Source: Sipunculus nudus
Lineage: Eukaryota > Annelida > Sipuncula > Golfingiida > Sipunculidae
DNA length: 64,000 bases
Reading direction: 5' to 3'
Assembly (NCBI GenBank): GCA_026874595.1
Contig: CM049317.1
Location: 45,410,401-45,474,400, forward strand
Part shown: in pieces, positions 36,063-48,286 of the stretch
Numbering within the stretch: position 1 is the stretch's first letter
Layout: the number at the start of each line of letters is the position of its first letter
Made by a program: the position numbers and the translations under genes
Notes under the pieces: model-generated
Told to the model about the DNA's origin: nothing
Seen by the model: only the letters and a program-made list of their open reading frames with translations
The model's database searches: none

Positions 36063-36971
36063 TTGTGGAGAGGAGGCATAGAGGCCAACGAACAAATTAT
36101 GGAAAGGACCATAATCGGATAATAATATATGTTCGCTGATCTCCTTATCACTGCATGCCTCTGTTTGTAGACTATGTAACAGCAACACGACGTCCATACA
36201 CTCCTTCACTCCGATCGTTAGTGAATTAAATGAATTCATAAAATAAATTGAATTCATTTACTTACGTGTATGAGTAATAAAATGTGGTATTTGGAGTTGG
36301 TTTTTACTAATACCCGTTTCGTCATGTCTATGTACATGAAAAAAAAATCCGATGGTGGGTGTACAGCATTAATAGCTAGGAGAGGACAAGGGCAAGTGCA
36401 TACTGAAATCTCTTACATAGGATGTCACATATCCGCATGGCAGGTATACTATATAAGGTTGTGTGTCCAATTGTGCGTTTCCGTATACCTACCGCTACAT
36501 GTTCCGGTTGGCAAAAACGTATCCCGCATACGCACGAAAGACCGCATTCCGCACCGCACTCCGCGCTGCACGAGTGAACACAGTCTCTCTTGTTTCTTTG
36601 TGCGCGTTTATGATTTTGTAACAAGAACAAGACGGGCATTTACATATGGCCTTTCAGGAAAACAAAAGCGATTTAACATAGAATAGGTGAGAAAATGTAA
36701 TAGGATGGAGTTGAATACATTGTCTTTAATTATCAGAGAATTCTTTCTTGTGCTTCAATACGAAATTCAACTTTATCGAAAATATTTACAACACTTAGTA
36801 TTAAAAAGGTTGAATTCCTTTCAGACTTTCACACTTCATCCTGTTATTTATATCACTGCATAAATAAAAGTAAAGATGTGCTCCAGATTTAGGTAGTCCT
36901 ACTGATGATCACGACCCTGTGCTTACTGCTAATGCCAGGGGCGTAATCACATTTTAGGGAGGGGAGGGGGA

Positions 36972-37020
36972 ATATATATATATATATATAATATACATAT
37001 ATATTATATATATATATATA

Positions 37021-37065
<45 letters not shown>
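36972..37065. repeat. Interrupted (TA)n array
   Basis: TA dinucleotides broken by ATAC and ATTA. The 62-codon ORF across it is low-complexity. Confidence 0.95.
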
Positions 37066-37066
<1 letters not shown>

Positions 37067-37431
37067 CATTTCACCAAATTCCAAACAACATACTTATCTT
37101 TTAATTCAAATTTGAAATATCAGTTGTACCAGACGAATAAATAAAAAAAATATCATATTTGCAGCAGAGGCTTGGCCAGGGGGACCGCAGGAGGCCATCC
37201 TTCCTCCCGCCTCCCCTCACCGGTTAAACTCAGTACTTCCCGCCACCCTCCCCCCCCCCCCCCCGGAATTTTACTTAGTCCAATAATGATTACATTTTCT
37301 GAAATACAATCATGAAATTCTTGTCACTGGTATACGCTGGTTTGATCAAGCAAATATGTTACTTTTTTATTTACTCATTATGTACAATTTATTTTTCCAA
37401 ATTGACTTGAAACATTAGTATGTTATTTTAA

Positions 37432-37434
<3 letters not shown>

Positions 37435-37468
<34 letters not shown>
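37435..37468. repeat. (TA)n microsatellite
   Basis: About 34 bp of TA. Confidence 0.95.
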
Positions 37469-37470
<2 letters not shown>

Positions 37471-38749
37471 GTATTATATTTTATATATGTATAAATTGCC
37501 CTTGCCAATATTTCGGCCCCCTGCTCTCCCTCAATCCTGCCTACGCCTGTGTTTCCAGGATCAAAACCGTATGAAATGTATTATGTCCCACTGACAGAAA
37601 TTTCATGATTGTGTTTCAGAAAATTTAATCATTATTAAACTAAGTGAAATACCGGGGGCATAGCCCCCTGCCCCCCCGGCTACGCCCCTGCTAATGCACA
37701 GGCGTCATTAAATTTCATGATAGACAGAGCATAACAAATTTAAATGTGTATATTATTTGGAAACCTTAGCACAATTTAGCGAATGAGCTCAGAGAATTTA
37801 ACCCATCTACAAGACTAGGTTCATTCAACAGTACAGATGAATTCTTATGCAGTGAAATCCCTGAAAACACCATTCATATTGTTAAAGTATCAACGAAAAC
37901 TAAAGGTAGCGAGATAAGCTATGGAAAAAATGATATGAACATCTTAACGTGACCACAATTCTTTTACTGTATACATGACCGGATTAGATTTTGTAGGGGG
38001 CTGCCTTGGATATCAGAACACCATTTTTGACAAATACGATAGCTATGATAAAAAAATGATTCCATTTATAGTATTTAATCGGAGCAATATTTTTTATATA
38101 ATAATATGACAATTATATGACATTGTATTGTCCTTCTATATTTTATTTATATAATATACTTCCAGTTTTTCTGTGTGACATAGAGATAGTATACATCAAT
38201 TATTCAGACACATACATACACATACATTTTTCTTTATTTCAGAGACGCTAATTCTTATGTTAGCTTAATCATTTCTTGGTTGTACTGGATAATATTAAGT
38301 TTAAAAGTGACCCTTTCAAATTATCTTATACCATACTAAATCCATGCATGCAGATATGAAGTTAAATTCTAAATGCAGATAACCAGACGTTCTTCTTGGA
38401 TCATTACGTATTAGTAAACATAAAGCTGTGCAACTATGAACACTCATAGGAATAGAACATTCATCAATACACGTTAAGTATAACTAGTAATAGGGCTTTA
38501 CGCTCAAAACATAAGTTAATGAAATTCTGTTTTTCAGGCCTTATCCCGGCAAGGCCCTATTGGTCATTAAACATTCAGATATGCTAAATCATTGTCAATA
38601 GAAATTGATAATTTATACCGTTAGCCTAATATGATTCAAGTTATTGAATACAAGTATTTAGTAAATCTTCAGTCATATATTGATTTACTCTATGTATATT
38701 TGCATTATATTTGCTCTCAACTATTATTTAAGTAGACTAGAACACTCAC

Positions 38750-38830
38750 CACAAAAATTACGGAAGTGCTGTCCGCGCGTCTGCACTCGTTGAATGGTGG
38801 ACGCCCTCTCTTGCTTCCAGAACCTTGTAT
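38750..38830 (-). other. Candidate non-coding first exon of the GPCR
   Basis: A strong minus-strand donor (G|GTGAGTGTT) lies at 38749, the best I see upstream of the acceptor at 35556. The sequence 5' of it is CpG-richer, with GGGTGGGGC and AT-rich TATA-like strings at 38833-38895. The transcription start is not determined. Confidence 0.35.
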
Positions 38831-38900
38831 GACGTTTTAATAGCATTGTACGGAAGTTGCTTTAAAGCCCCACCCTAATATTTAACAGCTTCTGATTCGT

Positions 38901-38957
38901 CAATGATATCCCACCACGTGATTACTCCTCAATGATCTCCACCACGTGATTACTCCT
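38901..38957. promoter_or_regulatory. Tandem pair of CACGTG E-box units
   Basis: Two adjacent ~28-bp copies, each caatgat(a)tc...ccaccacgtgattactcct. CACGTG is the canonical bHLH-zip (USF/MITF/Myc class) core. They lie about 100 bp upstream of the candidate GPCR first exon, so they may be promoter sites. Confidence 0.5.
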
Positions 38958-39884
38958 AAATAAGGTACACTACTAAGACTACATGTCTCATTTTAATTAG
39001 AATTTTATATTTGCGTGGGTTTTCATGTTATCAATTTGGCTAATATGTAATTATACGCAAATAACGTAATTTTATGGTAAAAACTGTGCATATAGTAAAA
39101 CTGATATAATGAAATAATTAAGGACTATCAAGATGTAAACTAGCTGCCATTTTTCTGAATTGTACGACTCATTACATGTTCCGTGTCGAAGAAACCACGC
39201 TAACACTTATTAGTTTATTAAACTCGTTAGAAATATTAGAATTTTTCATAAGAAAAAGTCGAGCTTTAACTTTCGTAAGTCGTGAACTCCTTTGAAAGTA
39301 TTCCATTTCGTACGTTTAAGCAAATATGGGGCGTACAGGGACTATTCAGGTTGAGGGCGCCTCGGACACTGCCTAAGGACCATGTATACTCCACTTACAC
39401 TCAGACATTGACAGCATGCACACTATCCAATCACAGCTTTAGGTTAGTGTCTGTAGTGCTAATGATATCTACACTGTTGTTATGATTAGTAAAACCCAAG
39501 ACAATTACTGTCCTACTGACTATTATTTTTTCTTGCTTTCTCTTTTTACCAATATTTCAACATTAAACCGAGAAGTTCTTTTCTCAGGCTCTTTTTGCAG
39601 ATATCAAAGCGGGAGGGCGATTTTTTTTTACCTTTAAAACTGTTAATGTGGGGGGGGGGGGGGTTAGCTTTTTTTGGCCCAACTAGTTACCGCCTTAGTC
39701 TCAGAGAAAACAAAAAAGCTCGGTAGCTCTATATGGGTAACTTTTTGCCTAACACGCTGGCACGTTTCAATAATTTGTGATGGTCGACTCTTTCCATTAG
39801 ACTTATATCTTACATTGTTGGTAACATTTCGTGAATATAGGAGCCCAAGGACGTGCCCCTTAATTTAACCACAGTCGCAGATTC

Positions 39885-40105
39885 AAGATCTTTCCAGGGG
39901 TGGATGTTCTTTGGGAGACCGGCTCACATTCTAAACAACAACATCCAAGTCCTCTCAGACTCTTTTAGGGGGGAGGGACCGGCTTACATTCTAAACAACA
40001 AAATCCATGTCTTCTCCTGCCATTTATTTTTAATTCCTGCAAAGTTTAGGAGACCGGCTTACATTCTAAACAACAAAATCGTAGTCCTCTTAGGCCAGCT
40101 CTTGC
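39885..40105. repeat. Tandem repeat, three units of about 60-75 bp
   Basis: The string accggctyacattctaaacaa recurs at 39918, 39979 and 40053, followed each time by a-matccatgtc-type sequence. It produces the ORF at 39853-40116, which is not a gene. Confidence 0.85.
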
Positions 40106-40531
40106 ATGTCAGTTAACCCCAAAATATGTTTTATCCAGACCTTTGTTAACTTTGTAGCTGCATACATTGCTGTTAATTTCTTGATTTGTGGATAAATTAT
40201 AAAATCTTTTTGAAAAAAAAATCAAATAATTTTTAACTTGCTTAAAACATCTTATTGAAACGTTTTGCCTTCTTTACTGATTCTTATTATGTTTTAAAAC
40301 CTTTTCAAAAGCTTTCATTTACAATACTTTTGCATGTGTTACTTTTATAATAATACTGGAAACTACCTATGAAGTGTTATTTTTACGTGTATTCATCAGG
40401 AGCGGAGAATCATTACAAATAGCACACACTAAATTTTGAAATAAAAATACCATCTCGTTACAGGTACGTTCTGTTTCATTGTGTCGGTCTGGTATTTTTC
40501 AGAATTTGATTGACACTTCAGCCTTCAATAT

Positions 40532-40776
40532 GGAACATCCACGAGCCTTTAATAAGTAACAGCAATGCAAGGCTGAAAGGTCAAGGAGTTGCCAATTAAT
40601 GGCCGTTTAACCGCTGCTCGATTCTGTAATTAACCCGTAAGGTAATAATAATAAAGATGATGATACTCACAGGGAGTAATTATATGAATTTGTTATAAGC
40701 AATACCGTTCTTAATCCCACAATTACACGTTGTCCTTCCACTGTTTGTTAGTTATCGTCGAGTATGTCGTAAGTCA
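40532..40776 (+). repeat. Dispersed repeat R1, copy 2
   Basis: Same orientation as 34595-34851, high identity by eye; small indels around aataataataaagatgatg. Confidence 0.85.
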
Positions 40777-40789
40777 GTTCTTCCATAGC

Positions 40790-42185
40790 ATTGTTACTTC
40801 CAGCTCGAGCTTTAAGGGATATTTATTTTCAGTATCTCCCATTAAATTGTACTTTTTGGAGAAGTCATGCTTGAAATTGTTTATTTTCATGGCAATTTGA
40901 TATTTTAGTTTTGTTTTCAGATACTCTCTAATGAAACACTTAAGACCTTTAATGGCCTGTTTTATGTCAATTCATTGTCATGAGTAATAAACATATATTT
41001 AATAATTTAATACCTCGTCCAAAATAGCACAGTGTTTAATTGTGACCTTCGAAATAGATGATACAATTAGAGCTTTTAAGACCAGTCTTGCTCATATTTG
41101 ATTTAACACGACGGGGATAATAAGGAACTAAAAATACAGATTAATGAAATGGGGAATCTAATTTAACATTATAATTGTTACTTTATTTGCGTATATAGTG
41201 CGAATGTCATACGCTTGATAGGGCTGCACTGTGTAAGCGCGGTGCGTGCAAATGCATCACTTAACGGCCTTCACCTCTGCCATATGGCAATGTTCCATAC
41301 ACCAACCACACCTACACTGTCAGGGAATGAAGACCGGCGAATGTTTAGTCCAAATTCTGTTCCGGAAATAGGCAAGCGCCATTTTGCCACTCTGACATAA
41401 CAGAAACGAGTTTTGACATATCAATTGATTGTGGGTTTGAATGATAAATATATTTGATACCGTGCCTCTTTTCACCTCGCCTTATCTTGGGTAACAAACA
41501 CTTCAATTGATTTAACTATATCAACGATAATTATAATTGTTCATTAAGAACAGTAAATCGTGTATATGTACACACAAGGTCTTTGATTTTAATTATTGCA
41601 GAATGAACATTTAATGCCTCGTCAAAAAATGCATATATGTTTATATCTGCTTTAATGTATATGTCTGCTGGAATTCAAAGAGGAATCCGTTGTTGATCTT
41701 TATTTAGCCCGCCGCTGGTGAAAAGATAAACTTTCCAGAAGGAACAAGAAACCAGTAAAATCAGTTACAGCCACAGCATCGTTTTATGGTATGTACTAGC
41801 AATGCATAAGTAATACTGGTTACTCAACATAAAGATGGGGGAGTTATATCAACTTGAAAGTTAGGTATTTCGAGTATAATGTCATTTAATTTGGTATCAA
41901 AATTTATACGTGAAATTCAATGTTATTTAATACTTTTGAATGCCTACGTGGTTTGTATCTCTGTTTTATAACGGATCTTTGCTGTAGGATATGTATAACT
42001 GTAATTAATAAACGATTATATCGTTTGGCCCTTGTGATATCTCTTATGTCCTATTATATTCCTATTTGATAGTACAATCAGTTACGTGACATTACGCGTC
42101 ATGGACATAGAGGAACGTGACCTGATATTCCAGTATACCAAGAAAAAAGACCAAATAATTAAAACCTATATGAAATTTTTAATTA
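40790..42185. other. Intergenic, nothing recognised
   Basis: AT-rich with no supported exons or repeats. Confidence 0.4.
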
Positions 42186-42189
42186 TACT

Positions 42190-42588
42190 TTTTTTTAAAG
42201 ATTTTTTTGGTGGAGGTAACCGCCTCCATTTTTTAAATGCTTGCTTAACAAAGTCTATAACAACCGCAGAATTTCCAATCCGGTTTCGGACTCCGTGACA
42301 GGGGCTTGCACACAATGCTCTGGCGTCAACCAGGCTCGGTGATTCACTCCTGCGGGTCCTGGGTGTGTCTCATCCCTATTGCTGGGTCATAACACCGAGG
42401 AACCCCCGAAAGGCGCATTTGTTTGTGAGTGAAACCCGACTGTTTGGTACAGTCTCCCCATTGGGCCTGCAGAGCACCCTTCCTGGGTAGGGGTCGACCG
42501 TGAAAAATCTCACCGGCTCGGCTGAGATTCGAACTCACGATCTCCCGGCTTTGAGCCCTGCGCTCTACCCCTGCGCCACAGAAGCCGG
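42190..42588 (-). mobile_element. tRNA-derived SINE
   Basis: On the minus strand the element starts CCGGCTTC at 42588, followed by an A-box-like tggcgcaggggtagagcgc (42578-42560) and a B-box gttcgaatc (42534-42526). This tRNA-like head is followed by about 300 bp of unrelated body ending in an A-rich tail near 42190. The head does not make a clean cloverleaf, so it is a SINE rather than a functional tRNA. Confidence 0.65.
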
Positions 42589-42988
42589 TTTTAATTATAC
42601 TTTAATACACCATGTTAATAAATAGCAAACATGAATGATAAACAACTGAAACTTTCTCTACAAATGGTCTGTTTTATTAATATATGAGAGAGATTGAGAG
42701 AGATTGAGAGAGAGAGCCGACCAAGCAATGGATTTGAATGCACACCAATGTTACGACCCACTGCAGGTGAGCTAAATTGAGCCCAGTTGACGCCAGGATA
42801 AACCTGCGGTAACTTGGCGCAGTATACGCAATAAACGGTTTGCGGCAGCAAAAAGCGGTACGCCAAATGCGTGTAAAATTGCGTGGGGCTTTTACTTGAT
42901 GACCAATAAAGCACTGCGGCATGAGACTGGTGATGTGACCCGCTAGATCACCCTGCATTCGGTCAAATACTTGTTATCTAGGTGTCGT

Positions 42989-42990
<2 letters not shown>

Positions 42991-43035
<45 letters not shown>
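42991..43035. repeat. (AT)n microsatellite
   Basis: About 45 bp of AT, directly left of the candidate element at 43036. Confidence 0.95.
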
Positions 43036-43039
<4 letters not shown>

Positions 43040-43375
43040 GGCGGATCCTGGGGGGGGGGGGATTTCGGGGGTTAAACCCCCCTCGAAGCTGACCCAAATT
43101 ACATTGAATCCCGGATCGAATGGCTATAAATTAAGCATCTGTCGGTAGTAGGTCCCATGTTGTTCCCTCGCAGTGACCCTAGGCAGGCAATATAATTAAT
43201 CATGCCTGACTTTTTCAATGAGAAACACGAAACATGAAACTTGGCCCTCCTGTTCAAAGGGAGCATGAGAATAACACATTGTTATTGTGATATTTTAAAG
43301 TATGAGTGGGCTCTGTTGGAATTCATTAACACCAGCACACCCAAAAAAAAACTTCTCAAAACCCTGGATACGTCC
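43036..43375. mobile_element. Possible hAT-like MITE
   Basis: Begins cagaggcggatcctgggggg next to (AT)n and ends ccctggatacgtcc next to (AT)n; the ends are imperfect inverted repeats. A well-known look of invertebrate hAT-type termini, but no target duplication can be read in the flanking AT. Confidence 0.35.
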
Positions 43376-43475
43376 ATATATATATATATGTACCACGCGC
43401 AGTAGGCGGATCTAATTCTCCTCTGAGAAAAAAAAAATGACTAGAGCAAACAAAATTTGTTTTCGCCCATCGTAT

Positions 43476-43590
43476 ACCGCTTACAGCATACCGCATACCG
43501 CTTACAGCATATTGCATACCGCTTTCAGCATACCGTATACCGCTTACATCATACCGCATACCCCTTACAGCATACCACATACCGCGCTTC
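43476..43590. repeat. Minisatellite with 7/14-bp sub-structure
   Basis: Repeats of gcataccgcttaca with single-base variants (about 6 units). Minus-strand reading gives the repeating peptide VSGMRYA, which explains the 103-codon ORF at 43356-43667. Confidence 0.85.
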
Positions 43591-43779
43591 AACAAAATCG
43601 ATACTGAATGTAAATCGTCCGTCCTCCCCTCCTCCCCCCCCCCTCCCCCCCCCAAAACCCAACCCAACCCACAGTTTCCTCCACCTTATATAACATTATA
43701 AGAGCCGTTCTGTCTCTTAGGCCGGTGCTACCGTGCTTATATACAGATTGTACATGGACATGAGCACTAGTTGTTTGTT

Positions 43780-43782
<3 letters not shown>

Positions 43783-43839
<57 letters not shown>
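43783..43839. repeat. (AT)n microsatellite
   Basis: About 57 bp of AT. Confidence 0.95.
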
Positions 43840-43840
<1 letters not shown>

Positions 43841-44603
43841 TTGAGGAGTCCGTCTTTGTAATCAGAGACACCAAACGATCGATAACGTCACATTCACCGA
43901 CGTCAGAGGAATAATAACTGGTGTAACTGCCGAGTGATGTTAATATGGAATTTGCCCTGCCAGTTCTCGCGGTATGTCACCTGAATATGACGAGTCTGTT
44001 GAGTGGGTGCAGCGTGAGCTCCGGGTAACGTGAAATAACGTGTAGCGTGTACGGGTACTGTGTACCGTGGATCTGTGTACACAGGCACCCAGTTCTGGTC
44101 CACAGCTCCTACAAGTCGTTGACTTTAAAGTATATACATAGCCCCTGCCGAATGAATATGATTAGGTCAGGCTGCATGACTACATGCAGACAAAGTTCTG
44201 ATCGGTACACAAAACAGGGTGTAGGAGATCAGAAGCACTGAAACAGGTAGGTTTAATTAGGTAAATGATTTCCCAAAACGACGAAGTATAGAAATATTGT
44301 GAAAAAAATACTGTGTTTAAATTGTTTAAATATTTATTCATATCAATGGTAATCATATATACGCTGTAAATATTGTTTCTTTTTTTTTTTGTTTATTGAG
44401 ATTCACACATTTTGATTGTTATAATATCAACAGGCATAAATCATTAAATATAATTTCCTCATTTTTTAGCTTTGCTTTATGTGTTTATGTGTCCCCGGAT
44501 AATAAGTGTTGTGATATATTCTATGGTGTCGTGCACTGAGTAGGCCTATATTTTGTATATTGTGTTATTTATAAAGTAGGTGGATATCTTGTCCGTATTT
44601 ACC

Positions 44604-44604
<1 letters not shown>

Positions 44605-44681
<77 letters not shown>
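44605..44681. repeat. (GT)n(GA)n microsatellite
   Basis: Ten bases of GT followed by about 66 bases of GA. Confidence 0.95.
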
Positions 44682-44684
<3 letters not shown>

Positions 44685-45109
44685 TATGCTTAAGGTCGGA
44701 GCCGCGGAATCAGCCTAAATAATCAGTATGGTAACGTGTTATTTAAACAAGTCTGAAGGTTCTAATTAATTTGATTTGGTCTTATTAATAGCATTATTAA
44801 AATGTCGTAAATATTACCTGTATGCAAAATAATGATTTGCACTCGCCGCTGATAAACACACACACACATATTGATATGAGCACCTACATATATCCACCAG
44901 ACCTTAACATGTACAGAACAACAGCTTGTCAATATATCGAAAAGTTAATTATATCCACTGAATAAACAGTTTATTGCACATTTTTCGCCTTCCCTCGACG
45001 TGTTTACTTTCATTTGATAATGCCGCATTCCGCCTCCATCATCTGACAATGAACTATCTTTAATTACTGCACAACGGCCAGTCTGTCGATACCAAGATTC
45101 ACATGTATT

Positions 45110-45112
<3 letters not shown>

Positions 45113-45174
<62 letters not shown>
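45113..45174. repeat. (AT)n microsatellite
   Basis: About 62 bp of AT; the ORF across it is low-complexity. Confidence 0.95.
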
Positions 45175-45176
<2 letters not shown>

Positions 45177-45827
45177 AAGACCTAATTTTGCGTAGCCAGG
45201 TTTCTTTAATTAACAAAGTAAACATTTGGTGCATGGTTTTGTCTAGTAAGCTCCCCAGTTTTGCTTATTAATATATACCATGTTTACTTTACATATGTAA
45301 GAGGGCTTCATTGAAGCAGTGCCCGCCGTACGCTTCAGGCAAACAGACACGAGTGTGGGCACACGGTTGTCGCTACGTTACGTTTAATACGTGATCGTTT
45401 GTCCTGACGTACAGGAGCATGGACGTCCTAGTGTAACGTTACATAGTGCGCTACCACTCTGTATACCAGCCATACACACTCTCTTATACATTCAAAGGCG
45501 AAATAGATCACCCTTGAATGTTCGGTACCACCTTTCAGCATTTACACTGGTATATATTAACACTGGCACGATATTACCCGTTCATGCCTTGGGACATGCC
45601 GCGCGACTTTGACTGGGTCCGTCAGGACGTGTTTTCCCCATCGGCCGACTTTACCTGCTAAATACACTGGCTCTGCAATGGAGATTTCGCAAAATTTCCT
45701 AAATAATATCGATTTCCTCAGAATCAATCGGAAAATATAGAAATGATCCACTTAGGACACATTTGACATCGTTGTCGATACTTCAAGACCACATAAAAAA
45801 ACCTGACCTTTTCCGAATCGTATAATG

Positions 45828-45950
45828 GATCTGGTTATGACACTGCAGCTGTAGTTTCGGTTCTTGTCACAGCCAATAATAAATTTATTAGAAAATGGAC
45901 TACTTAGGTCTGGTTATGGCACTGTAGCTGTCGTTTCGGTCCTGTCCTTC
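45828..45950. repeat. Local duplication, two ~42-bp copies about 80 bp apart
   Basis: ctggttatgacactgcagct and ctggttatggcactgtagct, each continuing into gtttcggt. Confidence 0.65.
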
Positions 45951-45959
45951 GATGCACTG

Positions 45960-48170
45960 TATGGTATTTGTTTTATGAAAAGAAATTTGTACTTTCGAAA
46001 TGAACAATCATACAATCTTACTTAATTTTTGGGTGTGGGGTAGCATGGTGGTTAAGACTGGACTACAGAATGGAAACTAACTGACATAGAACCTCAAAGA
46101 AAAATTGCTATTCCCAATATAACCTGAGAGATATGAAATTATGTCTTAACGACTGATTAAGATTATTTCCAATCCCGTGCATGTTAACCCGGAGGCTTGA
46201 TAAAAACATCCCATTTTTAAGTATGGTTACCTTCTTACTCATTCAATACATAGTGCAACCGACAGTAAATGGAACCAATCTTCTCAACATTCTCAGGTCC
46301 ATGATTTAGCATGCAGTGCTTTATGCCTACCCGTGTATGCATGTTTGGAACAACATTCTCCGAAACATCGGCTGTCATGATTTGATATGCAATATGCTTT
46401 GTGATTTACACGGGAGAAATCAGTGGTTTATGGTCCATAGAAATTGTCCGAACGAGCAGCTTTTTACGTCACCTCGTGGCAGGAGGAGAAGTGCGTCATG
46501 TGCATCATGGTATTCGTCAATATTCTAACAAATTACTCAGTACATCGACAAATTTATGATGAATGTTTACAAAAGAAGGCCTTTTACTCTAGACACGGGT
46601 ATACTTTTCAGATCCAAATTGCTCTTTACAAATTACTGATACAAAATTCATGTGTATATTCACATCACTTACATTATATTTGCATTTGTGACCATACGGA
46701 ATACTCTGGTGAATGGAACTGATTGTTTTGCAAGTAAAAACACATGTACAAAGGGTCAAACCCAAGAAGGATTGGACTTGCAGGCTCTTTTAATCGTGAA
46801 TTGAGATGACTGAAGCTAACACGTACACTCAAGAAATGAGAAAGGCACGTGCAATGTGAACAACAAAATATAATAACAAATAAATTAACTTAAAATTATC
46901 TTAAGACGATGTTCCACACAATCTTGAAATATTCACTGAGTCCTATCTATGCACACAACACAGAGTCTTGTTTAATCCTAATCCGGTATCACAGAATGTT
47001 TTTTTCAACACTGAAGCTGGTCCGCTGGTCCAATGTACGTCGCGCACGTGACGGTCTAGAAATGTGGCCCTTTGTCCCTGTGCACAGCAGCAATGAACAC
47101 TGGCGTATCTCTCCGCCGGACAAATCACCGATTTATCACACTGTATCTTTCTTGGTATTTCACCTCACCAAAACCTTCTTGATAGGCTATTAGCTTCCTT
47201 TGTTTTACCACGATGACAATGTCCGTATGGTACGCCGCAGCCACTGTTATTCACTCTGGATAATTCCAGTATTTGCACAAGAACATGACACTACTCGAGT
47301 CAATGTTCGGTACCACGAAAAGATCAGCAATAGTGTATAGTCCTCTGGTCTGTTCCTTGGTTTCACCACGGCTAAAGATTATCAACTATTTACAAGTTTT
47401 TCTGTAAATATAACTCACAAGTCCATTTGCTACAATGGCCGCACTCAGACTATAACTGTCGATACACCGGGAAACCGTCCCTCTGCTCATCGATCCTCTG
47501 ACAATCTCTGACCAACCAATCGGCCGTTAAACTGCCAGACGCCACTAACTAGCTCCTGCCCTGGGAGACTGTGTTTTTAATATGGTGCGCTGAGCATATA
47601 TGTACCCGTGCCTATATCATATATCCTTACAACGCCTCTGGCGCTCAATGGATGAATATTAAAATTGGCACGCCTCCTTAAACACGCATATGAGAATATC
47701 ATACTTGCAAGTTATCTCTGAAATCTACATCAAACAATGCCATTACAGGAAACTGTCGAGACTAACGAGTCTGACAAGACAGAATTCTCACAGAGTCACG
47801 GCTGAAGTGAAACTGTCATCCTATTAAAAAACTCTGGGTTCCATAATCCTACGTTCCCATGCTTACATCGATACATGATACGGCAGTACATGCTTACATC
47901 AATTTAGAGAAACAGTCATCTGGTTATACTATACTTACTTAAAGTGCAACTTAACAATAAATAATAAAAAAATCACGGCTCTCTGGTGACACCACGCAAT
48001 TTCTAATATGGCCTAAAATTGATCATTCGGCTACAAACACAAATCAAACATGTTTAAGATGATTGTCTACAGTAAAAATACAATCATTTTAAATTTGTGA
48101 ATCATTTTCTTAATATCTCTGAGTTTTTGCTAATTGTGCTACCAAAAAAAAAATCTTATTTTTTGATAAC
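45960..48170. other. Region upstream of the 48-kb gene; no exon confirmed
   Basis: No repeats of note. 47440-47580 is CpG-richer and has ccaaccaatcgg (CCAAT-like); it could hold the promoter or a first exon of the plus-strand gene at 48.3 kb, but I could not place a donor with confidence. Confidence 0.3.
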
Positions 48171-48286
48171 TCGTGCCCCAACCAACTGGCTGGTGCGCCA
48201 GTGTAGTATGCATACATATGTTCATCTCACATGTATGCAGATCTAAAGGGTTTATTCATGAATTGTTATTTTATATTACAGAGAAC

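Larger units (their letters stand above)
36929..37697. mobile_element. hAT-like foldback element with nested repeats
   Basis: The element proper is 36936-37690: the left end reads CAGGGGCGTA and the right end TACGCCCCTG, an exact 10-bp terminal inverted repeat, flanked by CTAATGC on both sides (36929-36935 and 37691-37697). Further inside, 37256-37330 is a close reverse complement of 37590-37655, so it folds back on itself. The arms are interrupted by (TA)n arrays and by another GC-rich block (37500-37535) resembling the terminal sequence, suggesting nested insertion. There is no transposase ORF. Confidence 0.6.

Noticed and set aside
36270-36686. 138-codon plus-strand ORF
   Set aside because: No acceptor or donor in agreement, no recognisable domain, and it lies in the GPCR 5' intron.
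36889-37077. ORF rich in YIYIYI
   Set aside because: Reads through a (TA)n array.
39674-40116. ORFs over the 39.9-40.1 kb region
   Set aside because: Driven by a three-unit tandem repeat.
43356-43693. ORFs on both strands with repeating peptides
   Set aside because: Caused by the minisatellite and adjoining C-run.
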